Positions 30,533 through 40,581 of a stretch of 64,000 nucleotides of DNA are shown here, piece by piece. Made by a program: the position numbers and the translations under genes. The notes under the pieces were generated by a model. That model did not search any database. It was given only the letters and a program-made list of their open reading frames with translations, and was not told where the DNA came from. The first letter of the stretch is position 1; each line of letters starts with the position of its first letter. This DNA comes from Rebecca billardiae RCC1528 (taxonomy: Eukaryota; Haptophyta): NCBI GenBank assembly GCA_965240325.2, contig OZ251239.1:744001-808000 (forward strand), read 5' to 3'.

Positions 30533-33500
30533 ATGGTGCGCCCAACGCTCGCGGGCGAGAGCATCGATGTGCTCGATGAGCTCGACTTGGACGAGGACGA
30601 TGACATGGGCGCGTCCGGCGACAGCGGCAACTTCGACGACGGTGAGCCCATCACGAGAAGTCGCAGCTATCAGAGCATGCCGTCTGCAGCGGCCGCGCTG
30701 ACGAGCGCGGACGCCGCGTCGACGGGAGGCCCGGACTCGAGCCCGATGATGCGGCCTTCGTCGGTGCCGGCCACCGCGACGCGGCCCAGCCCTCCGTCCA
30801 CCGGCGCGTCAACCGCTGCTGCCGCCTCAAGCGGTTCGACCGCAGCAGCGGCGCGGCCGCCCGTCGCGCCCGCGGCGCGGCCGCCCGTCGCGCCCGCAGC
30901 GCGGCCGCCCGCCGCGCCGGCGGCGCGGCCGCCTGCCGCACCGGCACCGGCACCGGTGACCGCCCCGCCCGACGCGGCCTGTGCCGGCTCCGCGCGGCCG
31001 CACGCGACGCGCGCGCGCAGCGGCGACGGAGCCAAGGATGCCGGCGGCAGTGAGGCCGGGAGTGGCCTCCTGTCGCAGGCGGCCTCGCTCGCCCTGGCCG
31101 CGCCCGAGCACGCGCAGCCGCCGCCGGCCCCATCGCCCGGGCGTCGGAGCCAGCAGCCGGCGGTCAGCTCGACCGCCGCCGCCGCCGCCGCCGCCGTCCC
31201 AGGCGCGGGCGCGGGCGCGGCCACCGCTGGCGCGCGCGCCGCGTGCGCAGCCGAGCCCGCGCGCGCCGAGCCGTCACGACACGAGCCGGTGGCTGCAGCT
31301 GCTGGGCCCGAGCTCGGCCTCGGCGCGAAGGGCGCCAGCGCCGGTGGGCGCGCAGACCGCGACGACTGCGCGTCCTCGCCGCGCACAGCGCCCGCTCTGC
31401 AGACTCCGCGCGCCGGCGAGGCCCCCCCGGGAGCGCCTTCGGTCGGCCGGCGCAGCCCAACTGCCCACAGCCGCGCTGCGTGTGCCACGGCGCCGACGGC
31501 CGTGCGCCCCCCGCCGTCGTCGGGGGCGCCCGCCGTGCCGGCCGCGTCGGCGGGCGCGCCGCCCGCGGCCGCCTCCGCGCCGCCTGCAACGGGTGGCGCG
31601 CCGCCCCCGCCAGCCTCGGCGCACCCTTCAGCAACACCCGGGTCGGCTTCCGCGGCCGCGCCGGTGCCGGCTGCGTCGGCGGCCGCGTCGCAACCCGCGA
31701 CGCTCAGGGCGGCACCGGCCGCGCGCCCCGCCTCATCCGGCCCCGTCGCGAGCTCTCTGTCCGCCGACGACCTCGGGCGCACGGCGGACGGGCGCAAGAT
31801 CCTCTCCGTCACGCGGCGCGTCATCTCGTCCTCGGCCTCGCCCTCGTCCTCCTCGCCCGCCGCGCTGCGTCCGGGGGGCGCCGTCGCGTCTGCCGGCACG
31901 ACGCCGCTGTCGCAGCGCCCGACCGCCGCCGCTCGCGCCGCCGGCCCGAGCGCGCTGGGCGTGCGCCAGGCGCGGAGCTCGGAGCCGATGGCGCCGTCGA
32001 CGACGCATGCGCGCTCGGGCGCGCACGCGCAGCCCACACAGCCTCCGCCGGCGCCGGCGTCCATCGCAAGCGCCGAGCCTCCGCCGCCGCCCGCGCCCGG
32101 CGCGCGCGCCGCGCCGCGCCAAGGCCCGCGCCCGCCGGCCATCGTCGCGCCTCAGCCGGGCGCGCCGCCGGGCTCGGGCGCGTCGCTCACGCTCTCCCTC
32201 GCCTCGCCACTCCGCTCCGCCGCGTCGCCGCTCTCGTCTCCGTCCGGACTCTCGCCCGTGACCGGGTCGCCGCTCACCTCGCCTTTCTCGCCGTTGGACG
32301 AGCCGCCGGCGGCCGGCGCGGAGGCGAGGGCGCGGCGGGGCAGCGGCGGCGACGGCGGCGCGGCCGCCGAGCCGAGCGCGGCGGGCTCGGGCGGCGCGGC
32401 GCAGCCTCGCGCCGCGCCGCCCGGCGCCGGCCTGACCACGCTCCCGCCGACCCTCTCGAGCATGGCCGCCAGCCGGCAGGCAGCGGGCGAGAAGATTCTC
32501 ACCTTCGACGAGCTCGGCCTCGATTCAGACTCAGAGCCGGCCGAGCCGTCGCCCAAGACTCGGCACGTGGCGGCGGCGGCGGCGGCGGCGGCGCGGCCGC
32601 CGCCCTCGGCGTGCGGCGGCAGCGATGTGCGCGGCGGCGGCGGCGGCGCGGCCGGCCCGCCGGGCGTGCACCGCGCCGCGCCGCCGGCCCTGCGCCCGTG
32701 CTCCTCCGCGCCGCCCCTCTCCAGCCGCGAGTCGACGTCGCCCGAGCCGCCCGCGCTGCGCCCCGCGCCGAGGCGCGCGGGCGGCCACAGCGCCGAGCGC
32801 TCGCCGACCGGTGCCGCCGCGCAGCAGCGCCATGCGCTTTCGGCCGACGAGCCGAGCCGGCCGGTGCGGCGGAGCGAGAGCGCGGCGGGCGGCGCGTCCG
32901 CGCACGCCGCGACCCCGCCGTGGGCCGCCGTGCCGCGCGTGGCCAGCGCCGACCGCGTGGACGCGCTCGCTGGGGCGGGCCATCTCGGCGGCTCGCCGCT
33001 GCGGCGCGGCAGCGGCGCCGCAGCACACCCAGCTTCGCCGGTGCACGCGGAGGGCACGGGTGCGGCCAGCGCAGCGGGGGCGCGCGCGTCCGCCGCCAGC
33101 GCGGCGGCACCTCCGCAGCAGCAGGCCGAGGCGGCCTCGCCGCCGCACGCGCCGAGCGCGCGCACCAAGTACGAGCAGGTGCTCGCGCGCATCCGGCGCG
33201 AGATTGACAATCTCGAGGACGACGACGAGATCGCCCGCCTCTCCGCGCGCGCAGCCGCGACCGGGGTCCGGCGGCCGTACTGGGCGGGGGCGGAGGCAGG
33301 GGCGCTGCCTCCGGGCGGCGGGTTCGAGCACCCGCGGCCGCCCGGCCCGCACGCGCGCGCGCGCGTGCGCGCCGCCGCCTACCCCGACGAGCACGCCGAC
33401 GACGAGGGCGACGACGGCGCGCCGGTCCGCGCCAACGCGGCCGCGCCGTTCATGTACGCGCGCGGCGCGGGCGTGCTGGGCGAGAGCCCGGTCGAGCTCG

Positions 33501-34393
33501 TGCTCGCGGCGGAGGCGGCGCTCAGGCCGGGCGGCGGCGCGTACGGCACGCGCGCGCCCGGCAGCCGGGCGCGCGGCGCGCTCGGCGCGGCGCGCGCCCG
33601 CTCGGCCGCGGCCATCGGGCGCGACGTCGATCAGCGGTGCGGCGCGCGCCGCACGCACAGCCAGCGCGCGCGCGCGCGGCTGCTGGCGCGCTCGGCGTCG
33701 CACGCGGCCGCGCGCCGGCGCGCAGCCGGCGGTGCACGCACTCACGCGCTGAGTGCGCTGCGCGAACGGGCCCTGCCCGCCCCCCTGCGCCCATCGCGCC
33801 CGCGCTCGCTGCAGGCTGCTCGAGCTCACCCTCAGTCTGCTTCTCGAGCCGAGCGCGCCGACACACACCGGCGCCGCGGCCGCGCGCGCCGACGCGGCCG
33901 CGCGCGCGCCCACGCACGCCGTCGCGCAGTGGGCCTCGCGCGTGCAGGCGCGGCAGCAGCGCGTGCAGGCGCTCGGGCAGGGCCTCGGCGCCGAGACGCT
34001 CGCGCCGCCGCTGCTCGCGCTCAAGGCGCAGCTCATGAGCCACGCCAAGAGCCGCTCCCCGGACGGCACGCTCGCGCAGCCCGTCAGCGAGGCGGTGGAC
34101 CTCGTCCTGCGCCGGCAGGTGTGCGGCCGGCTGGCGGCGCGCGACGCGCCTGCCGAGCGCGGTTGCGTCCGAGCGCGGCGCGTCCCGGCTCGCTCGCACG
34201 CAGTGCGGCCGTGCGCGCCCTTCTGCCCCGGCGCGCCGCGCGCGCGCCGCCGTGCCCGCACCCGCGCCACGCCGACGCCCGCCGCCCCTCGCGCGGTGCG
34301 CAGGTGCTGCGACTGCTCAACAACGAGAGCGTCGGCTCGCTGCTGTGCGACGAGGCGCTGCACGAGCTCGAGGCGGATGGCCTGCTCAGCTGA
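30533..34393 (+). CDS. Large intrinsically disordered protein of unknown function
   Basis: Exons are 30533-33636, 33815-34118 and 34304-34393; 1,165 residues with a continuous spliced frame. The N-terminus is acidic (IDVLDELDLDEDDDMG), then about 800 residues are Ala/Pro/Ser-rich and low in complexity. Islands that look conserved are RKILSVTRRVI, GEKILTFDELGLDSDSE, and a helical stretch YEQVLARIRREIDNLEDDDE. The last two exons encode a structured helical tail: DVDQRLLELTLSLLLEP, WASRVQARQQRVQALGQGLG, and LRRQ-VLRLLNNESVGSLLCD. Exon 1 ends at phase 2 with donor GTGCGG. The layout, with motif islands in a disordered chain and a helical C-terminus, suggests a scaffold, possibly cytoskeletal or ciliary, but I cannot name a family. 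An imperfect copy of the GATTGCAATC palindrome (GAGATTG-A-CAATCTC) lies near 33200. Confidence 0.65.
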   Translation: MVRPTLAGESIDVLDELDLDEDDDMGASGDSGNFDDGEPITRSRSYQSMPSAAAALTSADAASTGGPDSSPMMRPSSVPATATRPSPPSTGASTAAAASSGSTAAAARPPVAPAARPPVAPAARPPAAPAARPPAAPAPAPVTAPPDAACAGSARPHATRARSGDGAKDAGGSEAGSGLLSQAASLALAAPEHAQPPPAPSPGRRSQQPAVSSTAAAAAAAVPGAGAGAATAGARAACAAEPARAEPSRHEPVAAAAGPELGLGAKGASAGGRADRDDCASSPRTAPALQTPRAGEAPPGAPSVGRRSPTAHSRAACATAPTAVRPPPSSGAPAVPAASAGAPPAAASAPPATGGAPPPPASAHPSATPGSASAAAPVPAASAAASQPATLRAAPAARPASSGPVASSLSADDLGRTADGRKILSVTRRVISSSASPSSSSPAALRPGGAVASAGTTPLSQRPTAAARAAGPSALGVRQARSSEPMAPSTTHARSGAHAQPTQPPPAPASIASAEPPPPPAPGARAAPRQGPRPPAIVAPQPGAPPGSGASLTLSLASPLRSAASPLSSPSGLSPVTGSPLTSPFSPLDEPPAAGAEARARRGSGGDGGAAAEPSAAGSGGAAQPRAAPPGAGLTTLPPTLSSMAASRQAAGEKILTFDELGLDSDSEPAEPSPKTRHVAAAAAAAARPPPSACGGSDVRGGGGGAAGPPGVHRAAPPALRPCSSAPPLSSRESTSPEPPALRPAPRRAGGHSAERSPTGAAAQQRHALSADEPSRPVRRSESAAGGASAHAATPPWAAVPRVASADRVDALAGAGHLGGSPLRRGSGAAAHPASPVHAEGTGAASAAGARASAASAAAPPQQQAEAASPPHAPSARTKYEQVLARIRREIDNLEDDDEIARLSARAAATGVRRPYWAGAEAGALPPGGGFEHPRPPGPHARARVRAAAYPDEHADDEGDDGAPVRANAAAPFMYARGAGVLGESPVELVLAAEAALRPGGGAYGTRAPGSRARGALGAARARSAAAIGRDVDQRCGARRTHSQRARARLLARSASHAAARRRAAGGARTHALSALRERALPAPLRPSRPRSLQAARAHPQSASRAERADTHRRRGRARRRGRARAHARRRAVGLARAGAAAARAGARAGPRRRDARAAAARAQGAAHEPRQEPLPGRHARAARQRGGGPRPAPAGVRPAGGARRACRARLRPSAARPGSLARSAAVRALLPRRAARAPPCPHPRHADARRPSRGAQVLRLLNNESVGSLLCDEALHELEADGLLS

Positions 34394-34834
34394 CGAGCGG
34401 GCGCGTCAGCTGACGAGCGGGCGCGTGGCCGCGTGACCCGGGACTCCTGGGCGGGAGCGGGCGGGGCGGGCTGGGCGCTGCCGTGCCACCGGGCCGCGCG
34501 GCGGGACGAACGTAGTTGGAGACGAGTCCGTTGGTCCGTGGTCGCGCGACTGCGATGACCGTCAGTTGTGATACTGCTGCTGTAGTACGTAGTCGCTGAT
34601 GATGAGAGATGCGCGACGATATATATATATGCGCCGCGGGCAAAGTCGTGGCGGTCAGCAGCAGTTAGGGTAGGGCTGGAGGCTTCGGCCGCCAGCCTGA
34701 TCACCCGGAGCCCGTTATAAAGGGGCGGACGAATTTTAAAAGTTCTGATAGTGATACTAGCTGATAAGCGGCAAGCGCGCGCTAAGCTCAACTTTGACAA
34801 TATATATAATAAAGCAGCTACTGTGATATACTAT

Positions 34835-34840
<6 letters not shown>

Positions 34841-34914
<74 letters not shown>
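34841..34914. repeat. (AT)n microsatellite
   Basis: About 37 uninterrupted AT units, ending before GTCTAG. Imperfect TATA-rich sequence precedes it from 34800. Confidence 0.97.
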
Positions 34915-34917
<3 letters not shown>

Positions 34918-35352
34918 TAGCCGTCCTCGGAGCGCCTGCGCCATCCAGATGCAGTGAGGAGGCGAGGCACACGCCGGCCGGACTTGAGCTCGGCCGCCTG
35001 GCTCAGGCTGAATGGCAGGCAGGTGTTGATACGGCGCATTGCGCTCCCACCGTCCTCTTAGACAATCAGTTATTGTGCCAATAACCCCACATATATATGC
35101 ATGATGCTACTGCGTCGTCGTACTAGTACCGTAGTCGCAGTGCGTGACGATGACTGATGCTTATGATGCTTGAATCTTGATTGATGGAGTCCGCCAGCAC
35201 CCGGACTGCACCGAGCACGGGCTGAGGCTAGTCAGGCTAGGCAGTAGGCGCACGCCGCACCGGCACTCTGCGCTTCGCCGGGAGCGGCTCGGGGCCCGGG
35301 CCGGCCGCCGGCCGCCGGCGAAGACGTAGTCTCGATTTCTTAGTGGGGCTGA

Positions 35353-35478
35353 GCGTATATAGCGAACCAGCCAATCGCTAGTCTCAGTTTCTAGGCCAGA
35401 TCCGCAGATCATATAGTAAGTCCTGGCATAGTTTCTAGTGACGTGACAGCTCCTTATTACTGCCCGCGATTGCCTGTA
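35353..35478 (+). repeat. Dispersed repeat family, copy A (most complete, plus orientation)
   Basis: It contains GCTAGTCTCAGTTTCTAG, GGCCAGATCCGCAGAT, GTGACAGCTCCTTATT and GCCCGCGATTGCCTGTA in that order. Other copies lie at 45293-45562 (plus), 45683-45806 (minus), 45817-45885 (minus) and 46252-46310 (partial). No coding capacity was seen. Confidence 0.85.
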
Positions 35479-36311
35479 CATGATGATGACCGTCGGCGGC
35501 CGGCGCCCGTAGTCGTTTTCAGGCGTATTCGCGCTGCGAGTGACGCGAACACTGTCGACTACCGTGCATCAATATATATCTTTATATATAATATATATTA
35601 TCAGCTGAGACATGGTCATGCTGCGCCGATGACGGATGAGCCGCTGCCGAGTGTGGAGTGCCGGTCGGCACGACACTGACCGTCTCGGACTCCGACTCCG
35701 TGACGGACGCCGAATCTTATGCGTGCTGATATGACTATTCGGCGGCGCCCGTTGTCGGCGTCGTAGTCTACGCACTGCTGGGCATTCGGGCGCTATCAAA
35801 TAGTAGTAACTTAGTCAGTATCATCATCAACTGACAACTGTCGTGGTCCTCCTGACGGCAGAAGGGAAGCCGGAAGGGCGCGCACGGATGACGAGTTGAG
35901 TGATGTGATGTCGTCAGATCGACTACAGCGATGCAGTTGCTGCCTTCAGCCTTGCTGGCTGAAGTAGTACTGTAGTAGTGTCATAACCAAGTCGCTGTCC
36001 GTCGCGCGGTCCTTGGGACTGGGAGCAGGGCGGTCGGTGGACGGTGGTGCGACGAGGGCACGGTTTCTAATCGGCAGTCGGTTTCCCGCGCCACAAACCG
36101 CCCTCGCGCGTCCAAAAGAACGCATGCAAGTCCCGCGACGACGAAGCCGCCCGACGCCCGTACGACGTACCCGGATGAAGTTTTCGTAGTAGTACGCGTG
36201 CCGTTTCGTCGCAATACAATCGCTCGTGGTACTTGCATCAAATACCCGCCCGCGCGAAGTACCACCCACCTGGCGACCGGCTTGTCGAGCGATCGACAAC
36301 GGCGACCCGCG

Positions 36312-36661
36312 ATGCCGCCGCAGCACGTGAACGACTCCCAGCCCACCACGTCGGCGATGCTCCGTCGCATGGAAATCCGCAAAGAGTATCGCATCAAGCG
36401 AGGCACCTACTATTTCCAGCGGCGAGCGTTCAGATTCAGCTCTCGCCACGTGAGTGCGCTCTCAACGCCGTCCGTTCACGCGCGCACTCGCCAACGCGAC
36501 TGCAACGCGTTCCGTTGTGCGGCGCGCATTGACACGCCCTTCCACTGCCCTTTCGCCCGCAGCAAGGGGCGCTCACCAAATCGCGGACCAGCAGCGGGCG
36601 CTTCATCAAGAAGTCTTCGAAGCTCGCTCACACCACAGAGCCCAATGTTGCACAGGCGTGA
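36312..36661 (+). CDS. Small two-exon gene or gene fragment, 78 residues
   Basis: Exons are 36312-36449 and 36563-36661, joined by a phase-0 intron of 113 bp (donor GTGAGTG, acceptor CCCGCAG). Neither exon stands out alone, but the joined reading is coherent: basic helix-like MLRRMEIRKEYRIKRGTYYF, then FSSRH-QGALTKSRTSSGRF and a stop. The intron signals match those of the other genes. I do not recognise the family. The surrounding DNA is repeat-rich, so this may be the 3' end of a degraded gene rather than an intact one; further upstream exons are possible but I cannot define them. Confidence 0.4.
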
Positions 36662-36790
36662 CTAGCCCAGACTCAGAGGGATTTGACGCACACCTCTATG
36701 CCGCATGCTCACGTCGCACGCCCGTGGGCCGCCTGAACCTCTCCTTACTCAGCAGTAGGTTGTCAACCTCACGGTTGCCGGTCGGTTCAG

Positions 36791-36976
36791 GCCGTCTGCT
36801 CAGACGGCTGTTCGTGGGCACGTCTGAAATCTGAACTACTGCTCGGTGACGCTCCTCGGCACGCCCGACTCCTGCTCAAGCACATCTACCAGCTGATGGG
36901 CAACGACTACACGATGCTGGCGCACGCGGCACATCGGCTCGTGTGTGTGCAGTGTGACTACACAGACGAGGAGTAG
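36791..36976 (+). pseudogene. Candidate orphan terminal exon
   Basis: After a possible acceptor (CGGTTCAG) a frame runs to a TAG at 36974-36976. Its end reads like real protein: RHARLLLKHIYQLMGNDYTM, then LAHAAHRLVCVQCDYTDEE. No matching upstream exon is visible within the repeat-rich flank, so it could be the remnant of a gene whose 5' part was lost. The family was not recognised. Confidence 0.3.
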
Positions 36977-38970
36977 TCCTGGGCGTGCTCTCGTCGGCGA
37001 CTGGTCCACTGCCCTCACTACCTGCCTAGTGCCCGTTGCGCCCGGCCCGCGCCGTGTTCACACGGCGTGTCCGAATGACCCACTACTCACTAGACTAGAG
37101 GGGTGCTGAACGGGGCTGCTCGGCTCATGCGCGGTCAGCACTAAGCCAATTGTGATAAACGGGTGGCTCTGGCTTCGATTGACCCCTGCCAGAGAAGGGC
37201 ACTGCTAGCTCCTAACTGAACTACTCCTTCATCAAGTCACTCGTGAAAACTGGTTAACTGCACTCAGCGGAGGACCCCAATGCATGCCTGGATGATGACT
37301 ACAATCAGAGCGATGTTGGGCCAACAAGCACGTTTTCTCTATAGCTCAGATTCATCATCTATTTTACTATGTATGTACCCATTTCAGACCCTGGTCGGAA
37401 CACAGTCCGGGAGCGATCCGGATGCACCCGTAGCGATTGGAAATATGCCAATGGCAATTGCCACCGCAGACGACTGGGTAAATAGCTATGAAACATAGAG
37501 TCTGAAGCAGTCACAAACTCACTGAAACTGATTTTCACACTGCCTAGGGACCGAGTGATGGGCACCGCTGTCTGCTTAGGAGTTACTAGTTAGGCCTGAG
37601 ACGCTTGACTTATTGCCGGCCCAGACGATTCCGCGCTGAAATAGCAACCTGCCTGCTACTGACTAACTTAGACGCTTCAACTCAGTACTTATACTCAGGG
37701 AGTTCGGGGGCCTTAGGACTTAAGCCTTAATAACTAGTTATTAAATAATTATTAAACTTAGTTAAGCCGGGACTCGCTCACGGTGCCTCGGTCATAGTGT
37801 GGCTACACTTCGCCGGGCGTTCACTCGGCCACAGGCCGCCACAGCGGAAATAATGCGAAGATCATTCGGCGAGTTCGGCCCAACCGATTACTAACTTAAT
37901 ACTTACTCGCTCAGGCTACGCCCGGTTCCGCGTCTATTAGACCGGACTGGCAGCGCGGGCAGCTCGGACCGGACCGGAGCCCGGGGGTAAGACTTAGTCT
38001 CGGCTGGCCAGGCATTCCCACTGATTCCCAGTCCGCCTAACTCTCCGTACGACCGTCAGTCCGAGACACTCGGCAGCCCTCCTGGTAATCAGACGTGCGT
38101 TTAGTGCTCGGCTGGCACCCAGATAGGCTATCAGAATCATTTCCGATACAGGTTGGATGACCCTGTGTGTATCTCCCTTCCTTCGGACTGGAATAGCTTG
38201 CCCATCGGCAGAATCAGCAGCTGCCCGTCTCACCCGTCCTGCCAACCGCGACTTAGGCACCGTAGGAAATCCTGCACGTCGACTCAGACGGGACCTGGCT
38301 TATCCGATGCGGTGTATACGCGTGCTGCGGATCACTCGGTTTGCCGGTCAGGCGTCGTTCCTGCACTGCCCGTTCCAGCGCGGGACGGCAGGTCCAGACG
38401 CGCGGCGAGCGCAGCAACAGCAGAATTGTCCCCCTAATCATGTTGTCTTTCGTCCGGCATTCCCGTTTCCGCCGCCTTCGAGTGATTCGGCGGTGAACTG
38501 GTTGTCCATCACTCCATGCCTCCCTCCCATGGGCTGGCGTCGCCCGCTGGAAGCCCGGAATGCTTCTATGATAAGCGGGTACCAGTGCGATCGAATCTCG
38601 TCAGCTCGATAGCGCCGGTTGCTATTATTGATCATCAGCCTGCTATCAGAGGAGACTCAAATCATAATCATATGGGTAAGTCCGCATCAGCGTCAAGTAT
38701 CCGGCGTATTTACCCGCCTGAAGTACCCGGCCGCCGATGAATATGACGAGAATGGGAAAGGGACGGGACGAATAAGAAACACGCGGGAGCGCTGGGCGTG
38801 TTACGGAGCTCCGTTACTTTCGCCGTCGAGCCTTGGCTCTCGCGGTTGTCCCCGGGCTCCCTTCGCGGTACCCTGCCTCGGGTAGCCCGCGACCGTACCC
38901 AGGCCACGCCGAGCGCGAGGTCGAGCGCGAGGCTTCGGTCCGCGTGCGCGTGGCTCTTGCCGCTCGGCCC
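36977..38970. other. Gene-poor, lower-GC region with AT pocket
   Basis: About 2 kb with no convincing gene. It is lower in GC than the coding regions, with an AT-rich pocket at 37720-37770. Frames in 38150-38900 are short and overlap on both strands without recognisable features. Confidence 0.4.
37727..37744. repeat. Perfect 18-bp AT-rich palindrome
   Basis: TTAATAACTAGTTATTAA reads the same on both strands and is followed directly by another AT-rich stretch (ATAATTATTAAACTTAG). It is the most AT-rich non-microsatellite spot that I noticed. Confidence 0.85.
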
Positions 38971-40581
38971 ATGTCGGACAGCACGCAGCGCGTCGCCGAG
39001 GAGGTCACCGCCGCGGATGAGGCGCGCTCGGCTGCCGATGCCATTGAGTCAATCCCAAAGCTCGCGGACGCGGTGCGGCGCAAGCTGGATGAGGTGACGC
39101 ACTCGCCCGAGAAGGCGCCGCATTCGCCCGGCACGCCGCTCTATATGACGCTCAACATGAAGGGGCGCGCGCTCTTCGATCTCGCCTTCATCCTCGCGCA
39201 CGTGGAGGGCGCGGCGCAGCAGAAGCGCGTGCTCGAGCTGTGCGAGCGCGCGGGCGTGGCGTACACGATGGTGCGCATCATCGAGACGGAGCGCGACGAG
39301 GGCGACGGCTTCGCGGCCAAGTCGGCCGTCCTCGCGCTCTCGGTCCTCGCCAACCTCGCCTGCCACAACGGGCACGAGCAGCTGATGCAGCCCGAGATCA
39401 ACGCGCTCGACCTCTTCCTCGCGCTCCTCAACGACGCCGAGTCGCAGGCGCAGTCGCCGCTGGTGCTGCCGTACTCGATCGCGGGCGTGCGGAACCTGTC
39501 GAACCAGAAGGGCGCGGCCGAGCACCTCCGCAAGTCGGGCGGCGAGAAGCTGCTGCAGGACCTCGTGAGGCGCGGCAAGAGCAGCGGCGCTGACGGGCTC
39601 GACGAGCACACGCTCGTGCACGCCACCAAGGCGCTGATGAACGTGAACGGGCTGGCGCCCAAGGCGCCGCTCGGCGCGCACCTGCTGCCCGGCGCGAAGA
39701 AGAAGGCCGAGGAGGAGGCCGAGAAGCGGCGCAAGGAGCTCGAGAAGGAGCACGCCGAGCTCGTCAAGAGGCGCGACGCCGCCGTCAAGGTGCAGCGCAA
39801 CGTGCGCCGCTACCAGACGGAGAAGAAGTTCGCCTTTGCGAAGAAGGTCGAGAAGTCGGACAACATGCGCGTGGGCGCGTCGCAGGAGATGCTCGTGCTG
39901 ATTCAGGGGCTGCACGCCGACGAGCCCGGCCAGCGCTCCAAGGCGGTGCTCAAGCTCGCCAACTTCGCCGCGCGCTGCTCCTCGGTGAAGCTCGCAGAGC
40001 TCGCGCTCCACTGCGACGACATTGTCGGCCTGCTCAACCCCACGACCGAGCCGCCGAGCACGATGGCGTACGCGTCGTGCGTGCTGGCCAACCTGTCGTA
40101 CACGCGGAACGGGCAGCGCAACGCGATCCGCGCGGGCGGCGTGAGCGCGCTGCTCGGCGTCATCCGGCACATCGTCCAGACCAAGTCGGATGGCTCAAAA
40201 GGCAACTCGGTCTCGACGCGCAACGCGGCGTCGTCGCAGGCGGCCGCCGCGCTGCAGAACTTGTCCTACGAGTTGCCGCCCGTGTGCGATGAGCTGGTCG
40301 CGGAGGGGGCGATGAAGGTGCTGCACAACCTCATGTCCTACGAGGAGTCGGACGACGCCTGCCGCGAGTACGCCGCCGGCGTGCTGACCAACCTCAAGGT
40401 GTACGCGTCAAAGGAGCTCGACCCCGCGTCGATGCAGGCGGCGACGCTCGCGAGCGAGCTCATCAAGGACAAGCACAAGCGCTCGGTCGAGATCGAGTAC
40501 GCAATGTCCGTGCGGATACAGGCGGTGTGGCGCGGCGTGAGCTCGCGGCGGCGCGTCGCGCGGATGGTCAAGAAGAAGTGA
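38971..40581 (+). CDS. Armadillo-repeat protein with IQ motifs
   Basis: A single exon encodes 536 residues. Armadillo-like repeats form two blocks: about 75-220 (AVLALSVLANLACHNGHEQL, SIAGVRNLSNQKGAAEHLR) and about 310-500 (VLKLANFAARCSSVKLAELA, CVLANLSYTRNGQRNAIRAG, GVLTNLKVYASKELDP). They are separated by a charged coiled coil (AEEEAEKRRKELEKEHAELV) with an IQ-like VKVQRNVRRYQ. A second IQ motif closes the protein (SVRIQAVWRGVSSRRRVARM). ARM folds bind peptides and IQ motifs bind calmodulin or myosin-type light chains, so a Ca-regulated scaffold is a fair inference; ciliary relatives share this mix, but I cannot assign it. The start is at 38971; the frame stays open 46 codons upstream. Confidence 0.75.
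   Translation: MSDSTQRVAEEVTAADEARSAADAIESIPKLADAVRRKLDEVTHSPEKAPHSPGTPLYMTLNMKGRALFDLAFILAHVEGAAQQKRVLELCERAGVAYTMVRIIETERDEGDGFAAKSAVLALSVLANLACHNGHEQLMQPEINALDLFLALLNDAESQAQSPLVLPYSIAGVRNLSNQKGAAEHLRKSGGEKLLQDLVRRGKSSGADGLDEHTLVHATKALMNVNGLAPKAPLGAHLLPGAKKKAEEEAEKRRKELEKEHAELVKRRDAAVKVQRNVRRYQTEKKFAFAKKVEKSDNMRVGASQEMLVLIQGLHADEPGQRSKAVLKLANFAARCSSVKLAELALHCDDIVGLLNPTTEPPSTMAYASCVLANLSYTRNGQRNAIRAGGVSALLGVIRHIVQTKSDGSKGNSVSTRNAASSQAAAALQNLSYELPPVCDELVAEGAMKVLHNLMSYEESDDACREYAAGVLTNLKVYASKELDPASMQAATLASELIKDKHKRSVEIEYAMSVRIQAVWRGVSSRRRVARMVKKK

Larger units (their letters stand above)
34394..36311. other. Gene-poor, lower-GC region
   Basis: This 1.9 kb holds a (TA)n microsatellite, one copy of a dispersed repeat (35353-35478), and a TATA-like word TTATAAAG near 34715 with no gene behind it. 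No complete gene was recognised. Confidence 0.45.

Noticed and set aside
34712-34726. TATA-box-like TTATAAAG as a promoter
   Set aside because: No gene or RNA follows within a reasonable distance in either direction; the next sequence is an AT microsatellite.
38157-38612. 151-codon frame in the gene-poor region
   Set aside because: It has no ATG at its 5' end, no recognisable features, and overlaps equally long frames on the other strand.
39049-40170. 373-codon frame antisense to the armadillo gene
   Set aside because: The sense strand has clear ARM and IQ motifs; the antisense frame mirrors the strong G/C third-position bias and is compositionally simple.
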